From NCBI RefSeq assembly GCF_018614585.1, contig NZ_JAGGOI010000014.1, forward strand, positions 62,001 through 126,000: 64,000 nucleotides of DNA. Direction: 5' to 3'. Shown here piece by piece: positions 9,632 through 17,617 of this stretch (positions are counted from its first letter, which is position 1; each line of letters starts with the position of its first letter). The stretch comes from Streptomyces sp. ISL-1. GTDB taxonomy: Bacteria; Actinomycetota; Actinomycetes; Streptomycetales; Streptomycetaceae. The translations under genes and the position numbers were made by a program. The notes below the pieces were generated by a model. That model worked only from the letters and a program-made list of their open reading frames with translations. It was not told the DNA's origin and searched no databases.

Positions 9632-11917
9632 TCAGCCGCGGCCGTGGTCCGTCCGCACCACTCCCAAGTGCTGTGTGGCCCGGGTGAGCGCCACATAGAG
9701 GTCGTTCGTCCCCTGTGTCGAGCCGGAGCGGATCCGCTCCGGCTCGACGACGATCACCGTGTCGAACTCCAGGCCCTTGGCCTGCCGCGGGTCGAGCAGC
9801 ACGACGGGCCTGGTGAGGTCCGGTTCGGCCCCATGGGAGGCATCGGGCAACTCGGCCGCGAGGGCGGCGTGGAGCCCGCCCGGGGCGATTACCGCGAGCC
9901 GTCCCTCGTGCGGAGCCCCCGTCACCCGCTCGGCGACGGTGCGGGCCAGGTCGTCCGGGGACACGGCCGCCTCCCACGGCCGCACGCCCGTCGAGCGGAC
10001 CGAGCGCGGCGGCTCGAAGGCCGGGTCCTCGCTGCGCCGCACATCCGCCGCGAGTTCCATGATCTCGGCGGGCGTACGGTAGTTGACCGCGAGGCGGGTG
10101 TGCCGCCAGCGGTCGCCGACGTACGGCTCGAGGATGCGCTGCCACGAGCCGCAGCCCGCCGCGTCACCGGTCTGGGCGGGGTCGCCGACCAGGGTCATGG
10201 AGCGGGTGGGGCAGCGGCGCATCAGCAGCCGCCATGCCATCGCGGAGAGTTCTTGGGCCTCATCGACGATGATGTGCCCGAAGGCCCAGGTCCGGTCGGC
10301 GGCGGCGCGTTCGGCGGCGCTGCGATGGTCGGCCTCCTCCTGGCGCTCCGCCATCCGCTCGGCGTCGATGATGTCGTGCGCGGCGAGTACCTCGGACTCC
10401 TCGTCCTCGAACTCGTATGTCTTCGACCCCTCGGAGAGCTCCAGCACGCCCTGTGCGTAGGCGATCCGCTCCTGCCGCGCGGCTTCTTCGGCGGCGCGCT
10501 CCGCGCTGTCGTCGACGCCGAGGAGCTCGGCGGCCTCGTCGAGCAGCGGCACATCGGCGGGCGTCCACGGTCCGGCGATACGCCGGACCGATTCGGCGTC
10601 CTTCTCGGCCAGTTGCGCCTCGGGCGCGGCGAGGAAGTCCGAGAGTAGCTGCTCCGGGGTGAGCGGGGGCCACAGTTCGTCGATGGCCGCGTGCACCTCG
10701 GCGCTGGTGGCGATCTCCTTGCCGAACTGGGCGATGTCGTCGGGGCCGAGGAGGTTCGGCCCTCCGAGGGGATCCGCGCCGAGCCGGTCGGCGAGCTGGG
10801 CGGTCAGCTCGTCGATGATCCGGAAGGCGAAGTGCGGCCGGGCGAGGTTGTGCGGCAGCCCGGTGGCGCGGGCGCGGTCGCGGGCGTCGTACGCCATCTC
10901 ACGGTCGAGCCGCAGGATCCCGTACCCCTCGTGTTCGATCTCCAGCGCGGGTCCCGGCAGGTGGTCCGGGTCCTCCTCGTCGATTTCCTGGTCGCTCTCG
11001 GGAGCTGACTCGGGCAGCGCCTGCCGGGCCTGTACGACTTGGGCCAGCACATCGGCCATCTCGGCGCGGCCCTTCACCTCCGCGGCCTCGGGGGTGTCGG
11101 CGCCGGTGGCCCGTACACCGGGGAAGAGCTCGGCCATCGTCGACAGCAGCACGCCCGTCTCACCGAGCGACGGCAGCACCTGGCCGATGTAGCCGAGGAA
11201 CGCCGGGTTGGGCCCCACGATCAGCACGGCGCGCCTGGCCAGCTGCTCACGGTGCGCATAGAGGAGATACGCCGCCCGGTGCAGCGCGACCGCGGTCTTC
11301 CCGGTGCCTGGCCCGCCCTCGACCACGAGGACGCCGTGGCGCGGTGCGCGAATGATGTGGTCCTGCTCGGCCTGGATGGTCTGCACGATGTCGGCCATCC
11401 GCCCGGTGCGCGCGGCCCCGAGCGCGGCGAGCAGCACCGCGTCGGCGTCATGTTCCTCGTAGCCGGTGCGGGTGGTGTCGGCGAGATCGAGGATTTCGTC
11501 GTGGAGGGCGGTGACGGATCGCCCCTTGGTCGTGATGTGCCGCCGCCGGCGCAGCCCCATCGGCTCGTACCCGGTGGCAAGGTAAAAGGGCCGGGCGACG
11601 GGCGCGCGCCAGTCGATGAGCAGCGGGGTGCGTTCCGAATCGCCGTCCCGCATTCCGATACGCCCGATGTGATGGTGCGTGCCGTCCTTCAGATCGATAC
11701 GTCCGAAACAGAGCCCGGAGTCCACCGCATTCAGCCCGGAGAGCAGCCCGGACTGCTGGGCGACGAGCACATCCCGCTCGACCCGAGCCTGCAAACCCGT
11801 GCTGACCTGCCCGATCGTCGTCTGGACTGCGGCTTCCGCATGCTCGCGAAGTGCGTCGAGGCGCCCGTAGAGCAGGGAGACGAATTGCTGTTCGTTATGC
11901 AATTCCTCGGTTGACAA
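9632..11917 (-). CDS. HelD/HelR-type UvrD-like helicase (RNA polymerase recycling ATPase)
   Basis: This is a superfamily 1 ATPase related to UvrD/Rep and to HelD: Walker A VVEGGPGTGKTAVALHRAAYLLY, Walker B FGHIIVDEAQELSAMAWRLL, MTLVGDPAQTGD, and the C-terminal VLLDPRQAKGLEFDTVIVVEPERI with YVALTRATQHLGVV. HelD proteins remove stalled RNA polymerase from nucleic acid, and actinobacterial HelR can protect polymerase from rifamycins (family knowledge). I choose the TTG at 11917 because AGGAG lies 5 nt upstream and the product (761 aa, LSTEELHNEQQFVSLLYGRLDAL) begins at the conserved coiled region. The frame stays open to an ATG at 12058, but that lies upstream of a strong terminator. Which HelD class it belongs to cannot be settled here. 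Confidence 0.88.
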   Translation of the reverse strand: MSTEELHNEQQFVSLLYGRLDALREHAEAAVQTTIGQVSTGLQARVERDVLVAQQSGLLSGLNAVDSGLCFGRIDLKDGTHHHIGRIGMRDGDSERTPLLIDWRAPVARPFYLATGYEPMGLRRRRHITTKGRSVTALHDEILDLADTTRTGYEEHDADAVLLAALGAARTGRMADIVQTIQAEQDHIIRAPRHGVLVVEGGPGTGKTAVALHRAAYLLYAHREQLARRAVLIVGPNPAFLGYIGQVLPSLGETGVLLSTMAELFPGVRATGADTPEAAEVKGRAEMADVLAQVVQARQALPESAPESDQEIDEEDPDHLPGPALEIEHEGYGILRLDREMAYDARDRARATGLPHNLARPHFAFRIIDELTAQLADRLGADPLGGPNLLGPDDIAQFGKEIATSAEVHAAIDELWPPLTPEQLLSDFLAAPEAQLAEKDAESVRRIAGPWTPADVPLLDEAAELLGVDDSAERAAEEAARQERIAYAQGVLELSEGSKTYEFEDEESEVLAAHDIIDAERMAERQEEADHRSAAERAAADRTWAFGHIIVDEAQELSAMAWRLLMRRCPTRSMTLVGDPAQTGDAAGCGSWQRILEPYVGDRWRHTRLAVNYRTPAEIMELAADVRRSEDPAFEPPRSVRSTGVRPWEAAVSPDDLARTVAERVTGAPHEGRLAVIAPGGLHAALAAELPDASHGAEPDLTRPVVLLDPRQAKGLEFDTVIVVEPERIRSGSTQGTNDLYVALTRATQHLGVVRTDHGRG

Positions 11918-11960
11918 TTCAGCTCCTGACGCGATATGGTGTCCCGAGTGAACTTCTCCA

Positions 11961-11976
11961 TGCACTTTATTGTGCA
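11961..11976. promoter_or_regulatory. Palindrome in the helicase promoter region
   Basis: TGCAC-TTTATT-GTGCA lies about 45 bp upstream of the TTG start in an AT-rich stretch (11930-12000) that must hold the helicase promoter. It is a candidate operator. I did not find the inverted repeat of a rifamycin-associated element here. Confidence 0.4.
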
Positions 11977-12006
11977 CGGAATCGGAAACATCCAATATAC
12001 GCGGAG

Positions 12007-12042
12007 AAAGACCCCGGCCGTCAATTCGACGCCGGGGTCTTT
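12007..12042 (-). terminator. Rho-independent terminator after the imine-reductase-like gene
   Basis: A 12-bp stem, AAAGACCCCGGC / GCCGGGGTCTTT, with a 12-nt loop. On the minus strand it lies 80 nt downstream of the oxidoreductase stop, and it has T residues on both sides, so it could work in both directions. It separates this gene from the helicase. Confidence 0.85.
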
Positions 12043-12121
12043 TTCTGTGCGTGGACATATCGGGGAGCCCGGCGCAGCGGGCCCCCGAACGCTCAGCCGT
12101 TGATCGCGGAAGGCAACCGGC

Positions 12122-13006
12122 TCAGTCCCGCAGTACCTCGTACGTGCTCGCCCAGTCGTCGGCCCCGTGACCCTTCGCAATCGCCCGACCCGCGACGGAC
12201 TTGACGGCCTCCAGCTGGGAGACGTCGAGTCCGCGGGTGCGCGCGGCGTGCAGGATGTGCTCGACGCCCGCGGCCATCATGCCGAGGTTGGCCTGCGCCC
12301 CCGGGTAGCTGCCCGCGTCGATGTTGGCCGCCGTGTACTGAGCGATGGGCGGCAGGATCTGGACGATGGAGTTCAGATACGGGGCGATGTCGGCGGCCTT
12401 GACCCCGTCGGCCGTGGCCAGCGCGTACGCGTGCACCATGCCCGAGATGCTGCCGTAGAAGAAGTCGAGCAGCGACAGGTCATAGAGCGCGGCGAGCCCG
12501 GGATCCACGCCGACGAAGGCGGCCTTGCCGCCCAGCGCCTTCAGGGTGGACTCGTAGCGCCCGAAAGCCTCCCGCGAGCCGGAGTAGAAGAGCAGCGCAT
12601 CGGGCGAGCCGATGAGCGGAGTCGGCACCATCACCGCGCCGTCCAGGTAACTGAGGCCGTGGGTCTGAGCCCAGGCCGCCGTCTCGCGGGAGCGCTCGGG
12701 GGTATCGGAGGTGAGGTTGACCAGGACGCGGCCCGCGAGGGCGTCGGCGAGCGGGGCCAGGATCGCCTGGGAGGCGTCGTAGTCGACCACGCAGACAATG
12801 GTCAATTCACTTGCGCGTACGGCCCCTTCGGCGGTGGCGGCGCGGACCGCGCCGCGTGCAACGAGTTCGTCGCCCTTGCCCTGAGAGCGGTTCCAGACGG
12901 TGGTGAGGTGGCCTGCGTCGAGGAGGGCTCCGGCGAGCGCCTGGCCCATCGCGCCGAGGCCGATGACGGTGACAGAAGTAAGGGGGTTGTTCTGGGTGGT
13001 GGCCAT
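12122..13006 (-). CDS. NAD(P)-binding imine reductase-like oxidoreductase
   Basis: The 294-aa protein has an N-terminal Rossmann fold (VTVIGLGAMGQALAGALLDAGHLTTVWNRS; the Arg after WN favours NADP) and a helical C-terminal dimerisation domain. It belongs to the 6-phosphogluconate/beta-hydroxyacid dehydrogenase-like superfamily. Absence of the usual catalytic lysine helix, LYDLSLLDFFYGSISGMVHAYALA and PYLNSIVQILPPIAQYTAANIDAGSYPG resemble Streptomyces imine reductases, which reduce cyclic imines. The physiological substrate is unknown. The ATG at 13006 (MATTQNN) is preferred to an upstream in-frame start. A HxlR-type palindrome lies just upstream. Confidence 0.8.
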   Translation of the reverse strand: MATTQNNPLTSVTVIGLGAMGQALAGALLDAGHLTTVWNRSQGKGDELVARGAVRAATAEGAVRASELTIVCVVDYDASQAILAPLADALAGRVLVNLTSDTPERSRETAAWAQTHGLSYLDGAVMVPTPLIGSPDALLFYSGSREAFGRYESTLKALGGKAAFVGVDPGLAALYDLSLLDFFYGSISGMVHAYALATADGVKAADIAPYLNSIVQILPPIAQYTAANIDAGSYPGAQANLGMMAAGVEHILHAARTRGLDVSQLEAVKSVAGRAIAKGHGADDWASTYEVLRD

Positions 13007-13042
13007 GACCGCAATGCTTCTTCGCCTCCCACTGCTCCACAA

Positions 13043-13065
13043 GTACCTACAAAAAAGTCAGGTAC
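13043..13065. promoter_or_regulatory. HxlR-type operator candidate
   Basis: GTACCTAC and GTCAGGTAC flank an A6 run, an imperfect palindrome 37-59 bp upstream of the oxidoreductase start. GTAC-containing half-sites around an A/T centre are typical of HxlR-family regulators in actinobacteria. No HxlR gene is adjacent. Confidence 0.5.
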
Positions 13066-13338
13066 CCACCTAAAGGTGAACATCGAGGTCAGTGGCGTCA
13101 GATCTGCCGCGGCGGCTGCGGCTTTTGCTCCGGCCACCGACGCCCGGCGCGGTCGACCTCGCTGCACACCCCCAGCGGCGTGAGCGCGACCCCCTGAGCC
13201 TCCTCCGCCGGATGGGCAGATTCCGCCCATCGGCCACCCTCCCGCTCCTGGCCAGGCGTTCAGCCCAACCGCCCGCCGCCTTCAGGAAGTTAAGGGAGTG
13301 CAGCCATTGACGGCCGCACTGTCTACATCTACAAAACT
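13066..13338. other. Intergenic region between oxidoreductase and GH16 genes
   Basis: About 270 bp between two divergent genes. Beyond the operator candidates at either end I see no gene or strong structure; small frames here lack ribosome-binding sites. Confidence 0.5.
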
Positions 13339-13358
13339 GGTTGAGAGCGCTCTCAACC
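13339..13358. promoter_or_regulatory. LacI/CebR-type operator in front of the GH16 gene
   Basis: GGTTGAGAGCGCTCTCAACC is a perfect 20-bp palindrome. Its core GAGCGCTC equals the core of the CebR operator TGGGAGCGCTCCCA that controls cello-oligosaccharide genes in Streptomyces (family knowledge). It lies 45 bp upstream of the TTG start, between promoter and ribosome-binding site. Confidence 0.85.
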
Positions 13359-13402
13359 CCCTACGGCACCACCCCCTGCACCACCCTCCCGGAGGTGTCC
13401 CC

Positions 13403-14860
13403 TTGAGCACGAGCCGCATCAGACCCACCCCCCTCCTCACCGTCGTCGTCGCCCTGGCCGTCGCCCTCGCCGGCTTCATCGCCTTCACCGGCGCCGGGTC
13501 GGCGCGCGGCGACGTACCCCCCACGCCCGGCTGGAGCCTCCAGTGGAGCGACGACTTCAACGGCGCCAACAGAACCCTGCCCTCGTCCGCCAACTGGCAG
13601 ATCGACCTCGGGCACGCCTACCCGGGCGGGCCAGGCAACTGGGGCACCGGTGAGATCCAGAACTACACCAACAACCCCGACAACCTCAGCCACGACGGCA
13701 ACGGCAATCTGCGCATAACCCCGCTGAGGGACGGCGCGGGTAATTGGACCTCCGGCCGTATCGAAACCCAGCGTGCCAACTTCAAGGCCCCGGCCGGCGG
13801 CACCCTGCGTATCGAGAGCCGTATCCAGATGCCGAATGTGACCGGCCAGGCCGCGCTCGGCTACTGGCCCGCGTTCTGGGCCCTCGGCGCCCCGTATCGC
13901 GGCAACTTCTGGAACTGGCCGTCCATCGGCGAGTTCGACATCATGGAGAACGTCAACGGGATCAACTCCGTCTGGGGTGTGCTCCACTGCGGCGTCAACC
14001 CCGGCGGTCCCTGCAACGAGACCAGCGGCATCGCCAACAACCGCGCCTGCCCCGGTGCCAGTTGCCAGTCGGTCTTCCACACCTACCGCTTCGAGTGGGA
14101 CCGCTCCGTGTCCCCCAATGAGCTGCGCTGGTACGTGGACGGCGAGCTCTTCCACAGCGTCAACCAGAACCGCATGGACGCCGGGACCTGGGCGAACATG
14201 ACCGATCACGCGGGCTACTTCATTCTGCTCAATGTCGCGATCGGCGGCGCGTTCCCCGACGCGCTGGCCGGCAAGACCCCCACCCCCGCGACAGTCCCCG
14301 GCCGCCCCATGCTCGTCGACTACGTCGCCGTCTGGACCAAGGGCGGTGGCGGCGACCCGACCACCCCGCCCACCACTCCGCCGCCGTCCGGCTCCTCCCA
14401 GCTGTATCTGCGTACGGGAGGCGGCGCGGGCGACGCCACGGCATCGGCCTCGACGGTGAGCCTGGCGTCGGCGGGCGGCGCCAACTACGACGGCAACCCG
14501 CACAATCCGCAGGTCTTCACCTCGTCCGGGATCACCCGCAGGTACAACGGCGGCTCGACACAGTTCGATCTGTTCGTCGACGCGGGCGCCACGGTCGCCA
14601 ACGGCCAGCAGATCAAGGTGAGTTACGACCGTACGGGCGACGGCAGCTGGGACCGGACGGAGACGTACCACTACTTCGCCACCGATCCTGTAGCGGGCTA
14701 TGAGCACTACACGCAGGCGAAGGGCCTCAAGTCGGCCACCGGATCGCTCGGCGATCTGGCGAACGGCAAGGTCCGTATCGAGGTCTGGAACGCGATCGGC
14801 GGCGGCCCCAGCACGGTCGGCGTCGGCAACCAGTCCGTCGTACGCATCCCCTTCGACTGA
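13403..14860 (+). CDS. Secreted glycoside hydrolase family 16 (beta-1,3-glucanase-like)
   Basis: The 485-aa exported enzyme probably cleaves beta-1,3-glucan or a related beta-glucan outside the cell. A signal peptide (RIRPTPLLTVVVALAVALAGFIAFTGAGSARG) is followed by a GH16 domain with the catalytic motif GEFDIMENV (E177 nucleophile, D179, E182 acid/base), a Thr/Pro linker (DPTTPPTTPPPSG) and a C-terminal beta domain of about 130 residues that is probably a carbohydrate-binding module. The TTG at 13403 is chosen because GGAGGTG lies 5 nt upstream and the signal peptide starts there; upstream in-frame codons would run through the operator. The LacI-type palindrome suggests induction by an oligosaccharide. 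DUF1996 follows 17 bp downstream. Confidence 0.9.
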   Translation: MSTSRIRPTPLLTVVVALAVALAGFIAFTGAGSARGDVPPTPGWSLQWSDDFNGANRTLPSSANWQIDLGHAYPGGPGNWGTGEIQNYTNNPDNLSHDGNGNLRITPLRDGAGNWTSGRIETQRANFKAPAGGTLRIESRIQMPNVTGQAALGYWPAFWALGAPYRGNFWNWPSIGEFDIMENVNGINSVWGVLHCGVNPGGPCNETSGIANNRACPGASCQSVFHTYRFEWDRSVSPNELRWYVDGELFHSVNQNRMDAGTWANMTDHAGYFILLNVAIGGAFPDALAGKTPTPATVPGRPMLVDYVAVWTKGGGGDPTTPPTTPPPSGSSQLYLRTGGGAGDATASASTVSLASAGGANYDGNPHNPQVFTSSGITRRYNGGSTQFDLFVDAGATVANGQQIKVSYDRTGDGSWDRTETYHYFATDPVAGYEHYTQAKGLKSATGSLGDLANGKVRIEVWNAIGGGPSTVGVGNQSVVRIPFD

Positions 14861-14877
14861 CCGCTCAGGAGGAACAC

Positions 14878-15819
14878 ATGCTCCGCCGACTGCTCGCGAG
14901 CACCGCCGCGGTGATCTTCCTGGTCACGGCAGGATGGGTGACCACGGGGAACGACTCACCGGCCCCCCGAGCGGCCTCGCGCCACGCGGGCCACGCGCAC
15001 ACCTTCAGCAAGGCCCAGCAGGCCGCGATCGTCGCGCAGGCTGCTGCCCCGTTGCGCGGCAGCGAATTCCGCGCGGACTGCTTCTCCAGCCACCGCCGGG
15101 GCGACGACCCGATCGTCTTCCCCGGCCAGGCGGGCCGCTCGCACATCCATGAGTTCTACGGGAACAGGACCGCGAACGCGGCCTCGACGCTCCAGTCGCT
15201 GGCCGCAGGCACCACCAACTGCACGCCGAAGACGGACCTTTCCTCGTACTGGACGCCAACCCTCTACCAGAACGGAGCCCCGGTGGCCCCGGAGCGGGTC
15301 ACCGTCTACTACCAGGGCATCACCGACCACACGCGTGCCGTCGCCCATCCGCGCGGTCTGCGGTACGTCGTCGGCAACGCCCTGGCCACCTCCCCCGATC
15401 AGAATCCGGCGGCACGCTGGTCGTGCGTGGGCCGGCCGGAGGCCGGCCGGGACTTCATCAACTGCCCGCCCGGCACCAAGCTGGAGAACTATCTGGACTT
15501 CCCCACCTGCTGGGACGGGAAGAACCTGGACAGCGCGAACCACCGGGACCACATGGCGTACGCGACGGGACAGAGCTGCCCGGCCTCGCACCCCGTGGTC
15601 GTGCCGCGGCTCGAGCTGCTGATCACCTGGCCGGTCAACGGCGGCGGGCTCACCCTCGCGGGCACCAGGAACGGCGCCAATGTCACGAACGCGCCCGGCT
15701 ACACCTTCCACGGCGATTTCTTCAACGCCTGGGACGACGGTGAGCTGAAGCGCCGGGTGGCGGGCTGCGTCAACGCGGGCTACATCTGCGGGGCGGACGG
15801 CAATCCGATCCAGCAATGA
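14878..15819 (+). CDS. Secreted DUF1996 protein
   Basis: The 313-aa exported protein has a signal peptide (MLRRLLASTAAVIFLVTAGWVTTG) and a DUF1996 domain (ECxFSHxRGDDPIVFPGQAGRSHIHEFYGN type start, CWDGKNLDSANHRDHMAY and a C-terminal PGYTFHGDFFNAWD). The regularly spaced Cys residues suggest disulphides. DUF1996 is common in fungi and actinomycetes, often attached to carbohydrate-binding modules; its activity is not established. AGGAGG sits 7 nt before the ATG, 17 bp after the GH16 stop, so the two genes are likely co-transcribed and controlled by the same LacI-type operator. A role in glucan degradation is inference from this pairing only. Confidence 0.88.
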   Translation: MLRRLLASTAAVIFLVTAGWVTTGNDSPAPRAASRHAGHAHTFSKAQQAAIVAQAAAPLRGSEFRADCFSSHRRGDDPIVFPGQAGRSHIHEFYGNRTANAASTLQSLAAGTTNCTPKTDLSSYWTPTLYQNGAPVAPERVTVYYQGITDHTRAVAHPRGLRYVVGNALATSPDQNPAARWSCVGRPEAGRDFINCPPGTKLENYLDFPTCWDGKNLDSANHRDHMAYATGQSCPASHPVVVPRLELLITWPVNGGGLTLAGTRNGANVTNAPGYTFHGDFFNAWDDGELKRRVAGCVNAGYICGADGNPIQQ

Positions 15820-15850
15820 CGGTCCCGTTTCGGGGGGCCGGGACGCCTGC

Positions 15851-15894
15851 GGCCTGCGGGTCGGGGCCTGCAGGTCCGGGGCCTGCGGGTCGGG
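15851..15894. repeat. Short GC-rich direct repeats downstream of DUF1996
   Basis: Three copies of GGCCTGCRGGTC(C)G spaced 14-15 bp apart, flanked by GGGACGCC (15839-15846) and GGCGTCCC (15893-15901), so the array could fold into a larger hairpin. It lies just after the DUF1996 stop in a 285-bp convergent intergenic region. Confidence 0.5.
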
Positions 15895-15991
15895 GCGTCC
15901 CAGTCCCATAGCGCCTGCGCGCGGGCGGGCCGGTGAGCGGCAACCGTACGGGCCGGATGGTGCTCCATGCGTCTGCGAATGTGAGCGAGGC

Positions 15992-16033
15992 GCCGGCCGC
16001 GGGCAGCTGATCGCTCAACTGCCCGCGGCCGGC
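15992..16033. terminator. Bidirectional terminator hairpin
   Basis: Perfect 15-bp stem GCCGGCCGCGGGCAG / CTGCCCGCGGCCGGC with a 12-nt loop, between the convergent DUF1996 and dicarboxylate transporter genes. Confidence 0.85.
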
Positions 16034-16104
16034 GGCCGGTCGGTAAGCCGGCCGTCACCCCTGCCGCCCACCGACCGGCCGCCTCACACCTCGCCCGCGA
16101 TCCG

Positions 16105-17490
16105 TCAGACCTTCGCGGGCGCCCCGACCTCGTCCCGCTGTTCCGGCACGTCCAGGCCGGTGTCCACGTCCTCGACCGCCTTCGGCGCCTGGTGATCGTC
16201 GTCGAGCAGCGTCTTCTCGTCGAACGGCATCCGCCCGGCCAGCACCTCGTCGACCCGCGGCTTGTCGATCTCCTTCGTCCACGTCCCGATCAGCACCGTC
16301 GCGACCGCGTTGCCCGCGAAGTTGGTCAGCGCACGCGCCTCGCTCATGAAGCGGTCGATACCGACGATCAGGCCGACGCCGTCGACCAGTTCCGGCCGGT
16401 GCGACTGCAGACCGCCCGCCAGCGTGGCCAGTCCGGCTCCGCTGACGCCCGCCGCGCCCTTCGACGCGACGAAGAGGAAGAGGAGGAGCGGGATCTGCTC
16501 CCCGATCGACATCGGGTCGCCCATCGACTCCGCGATGAAGAGCGAGGCCATGGTCATGTAGATCATGGTGCCGTCGAGGTTGAAGGAGTAACCCGTCGGG
16601 ACGGTGATACCGACCACCGACTTGCTCACGCCCAGGTGCTCCATCTTCGCGATGAGCCGCGGGAGCGCGGACTCGGAGGAGGAGGTGGACAGGATCAGCA
16701 GGAACTCACGGCCCAGGTACTTGAAGAGCGTGAGGATGTTGAGGCCCGCCACGACGCGCAGCAGCGCGGCGAGCACGATGAAGACGAAGAGGAAACAGGT
16801 GACGTAGAAGCCGATCATGAGCACGGCGAGGCTCTTGAGGGCGTCCAGACCGGCGGAGCCGGTGACGGCGGCGATCGCGCCGAAGGCGCCGATCGGCGCG
16901 GCCCACATCACCATGGCGAGGATGCGGAACACGAGCCGCTGAATGTGCTCGACACCGCGCAGCACCGGCTCGCCGACCGAACCCATCGCCTGCAGTGCGA
17001 AGCCGGCGAGCAACGCGACCAGGAGGGTCTGCAGGACCTCGCCCGCGGTGAATGCGGAGACGATCGTGGTCGGGATGATGCCGAGCAGGAACTCGACCGT
17101 GTCCTTGGCCTCCTCCCCGACCTGGCCCTGGCCCGCCTCCTTGACCGCGTCGGTCATCGCCAGGCCGTCACCCGGGTGCAGGATGTTGCCGACGACCAGG
17201 CCGATAGCGAGGGCGACCAGCGACATGACCATGAAGTAGCCGAGCGCAATGCCGCCGACCGCGCCGACCTTGGCCGCCTTTCGCACCGAGCCGATGCCCA
17301 GCACGATCGTGCAGAAGATGATCGGCGAGATCATCATCTTGATCAGGTTCACGAAGCCGGTACCGAGCGGCTTGAGCTCAGTGGCGAAGTCGGGGGCGGC
17401 CAGGCCGACGGCGATGCCGAGCACGACCGCAACGATCACGGCGATATAGAGATAGTGGGTACGGTCCCGCCTGACGGCTCCAGCAGCCAC
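16105..17490 (-). CDS. dctA: C4-dicarboxylate:cation symporter (DctA-like)
   Basis: The 461-aa membrane protein of the dicarboxylate/amino acid:cation symporter family shows LIKMMISPIIFCTIVLGIGSV, the serine-rich re-entrant segment ILSTSSSESALPRLIAKMEHLGVSKSV, and VPTGYSFNLDGTMIYMTMASLFIA, all signature regions. It should import succinate, fumarate or malate driven by cation gradients. The GTG at 17488-17490 has GAGGAGG 7 nt upstream. A charged hydrophilic tail (EKTLLDDDHQAPKAVEDVDTG) ends the protein. It is divergent from a DcuS/DcuR-type two-component system, which strongly suggests dicarboxylate-responsive control. Specificity between C4-dicarboxylates and glutamate/aspartate cannot be read from sequence alone. 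Confidence 0.9.
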   Translation of the reverse strand: MAAGAVRRDRTHYLYIAVIVAVVLGIAVGLAAPDFATELKPLGTGFVNLIKMMISPIIFCTIVLGIGSVRKAAKVGAVGGIALGYFMVMSLVALAIGLVVGNILHPGDGLAMTDAVKEAGQGQVGEEAKDTVEFLLGIIPTTIVSAFTAGEVLQTLLVALLAGFALQAMGSVGEPVLRGVEHIQRLVFRILAMVMWAAPIGAFGAIAAVTGSAGLDALKSLAVLMIGFYVTCFLFVFIVLAALLRVVAGLNILTLFKYLGREFLLILSTSSSESALPRLIAKMEHLGVSKSVVGITVPTGYSFNLDGTMIYMTMASLFIAESMGDPMSIGEQIPLLLFLFVASKGAAGVSGAGLATLAGGLQSHRPELVDGVGLIVGIDRFMSEARALTNFAGNAVATVLIGTWTKEIDKPRVDEVLAGRMPFDEKTLLDDDHQAPKAVEDVDTGLDVPEQRDEVGAPAKV

Positions 17491-17555
17491 GGGGTGCCTC
17501 CTCGTTGAATTGGGCGTCCATGTCCGAATGGATGTGCGTGACTATTCACGAGGCT

Positions 17556-17569
17556 GTGACAGGGGTCAC
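17556..17569. promoter_or_regulatory. Crp-type binding site between dctA and its two-component system
   Basis: GTGACAGGGGTCAC fits the Streptomyces Crp consensus GTG-N6-GNCAC exactly and the enterobacterial GTGA-N6-TCAC. A second shorter palindrome, CGTGA-CTAT-TCACG, lies at 17537-17550. Both sit 47-80 bp upstream of dctA and 49-81 bp upstream of the kinase gene, so they could control either promoter. Confidence 0.6.
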
Positions 17570-17617
17570 CGTTGCGTTCGTTTCGTTCACATAAAATCGG
17601 CCAGGCAGACTTGTTAC

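Noticed and set aside
11918..12058. Extended N-terminus of the helicase from ATG at 12058
   Set aside because: It lies upstream of a strong terminator and includes no conserved residues. The TTG at 11917 has a good ribosome-binding site.
11918..12121. Rifamycin-associated element (inverted repeat) expected near a HelR gene
   Set aside because: I looked for the GGGGCTTGC/GCAAGCCCC-type repeat here and did not find it. The hairpin at 12062-12086 is only imperfect and lies after the oxidoreductase gene.
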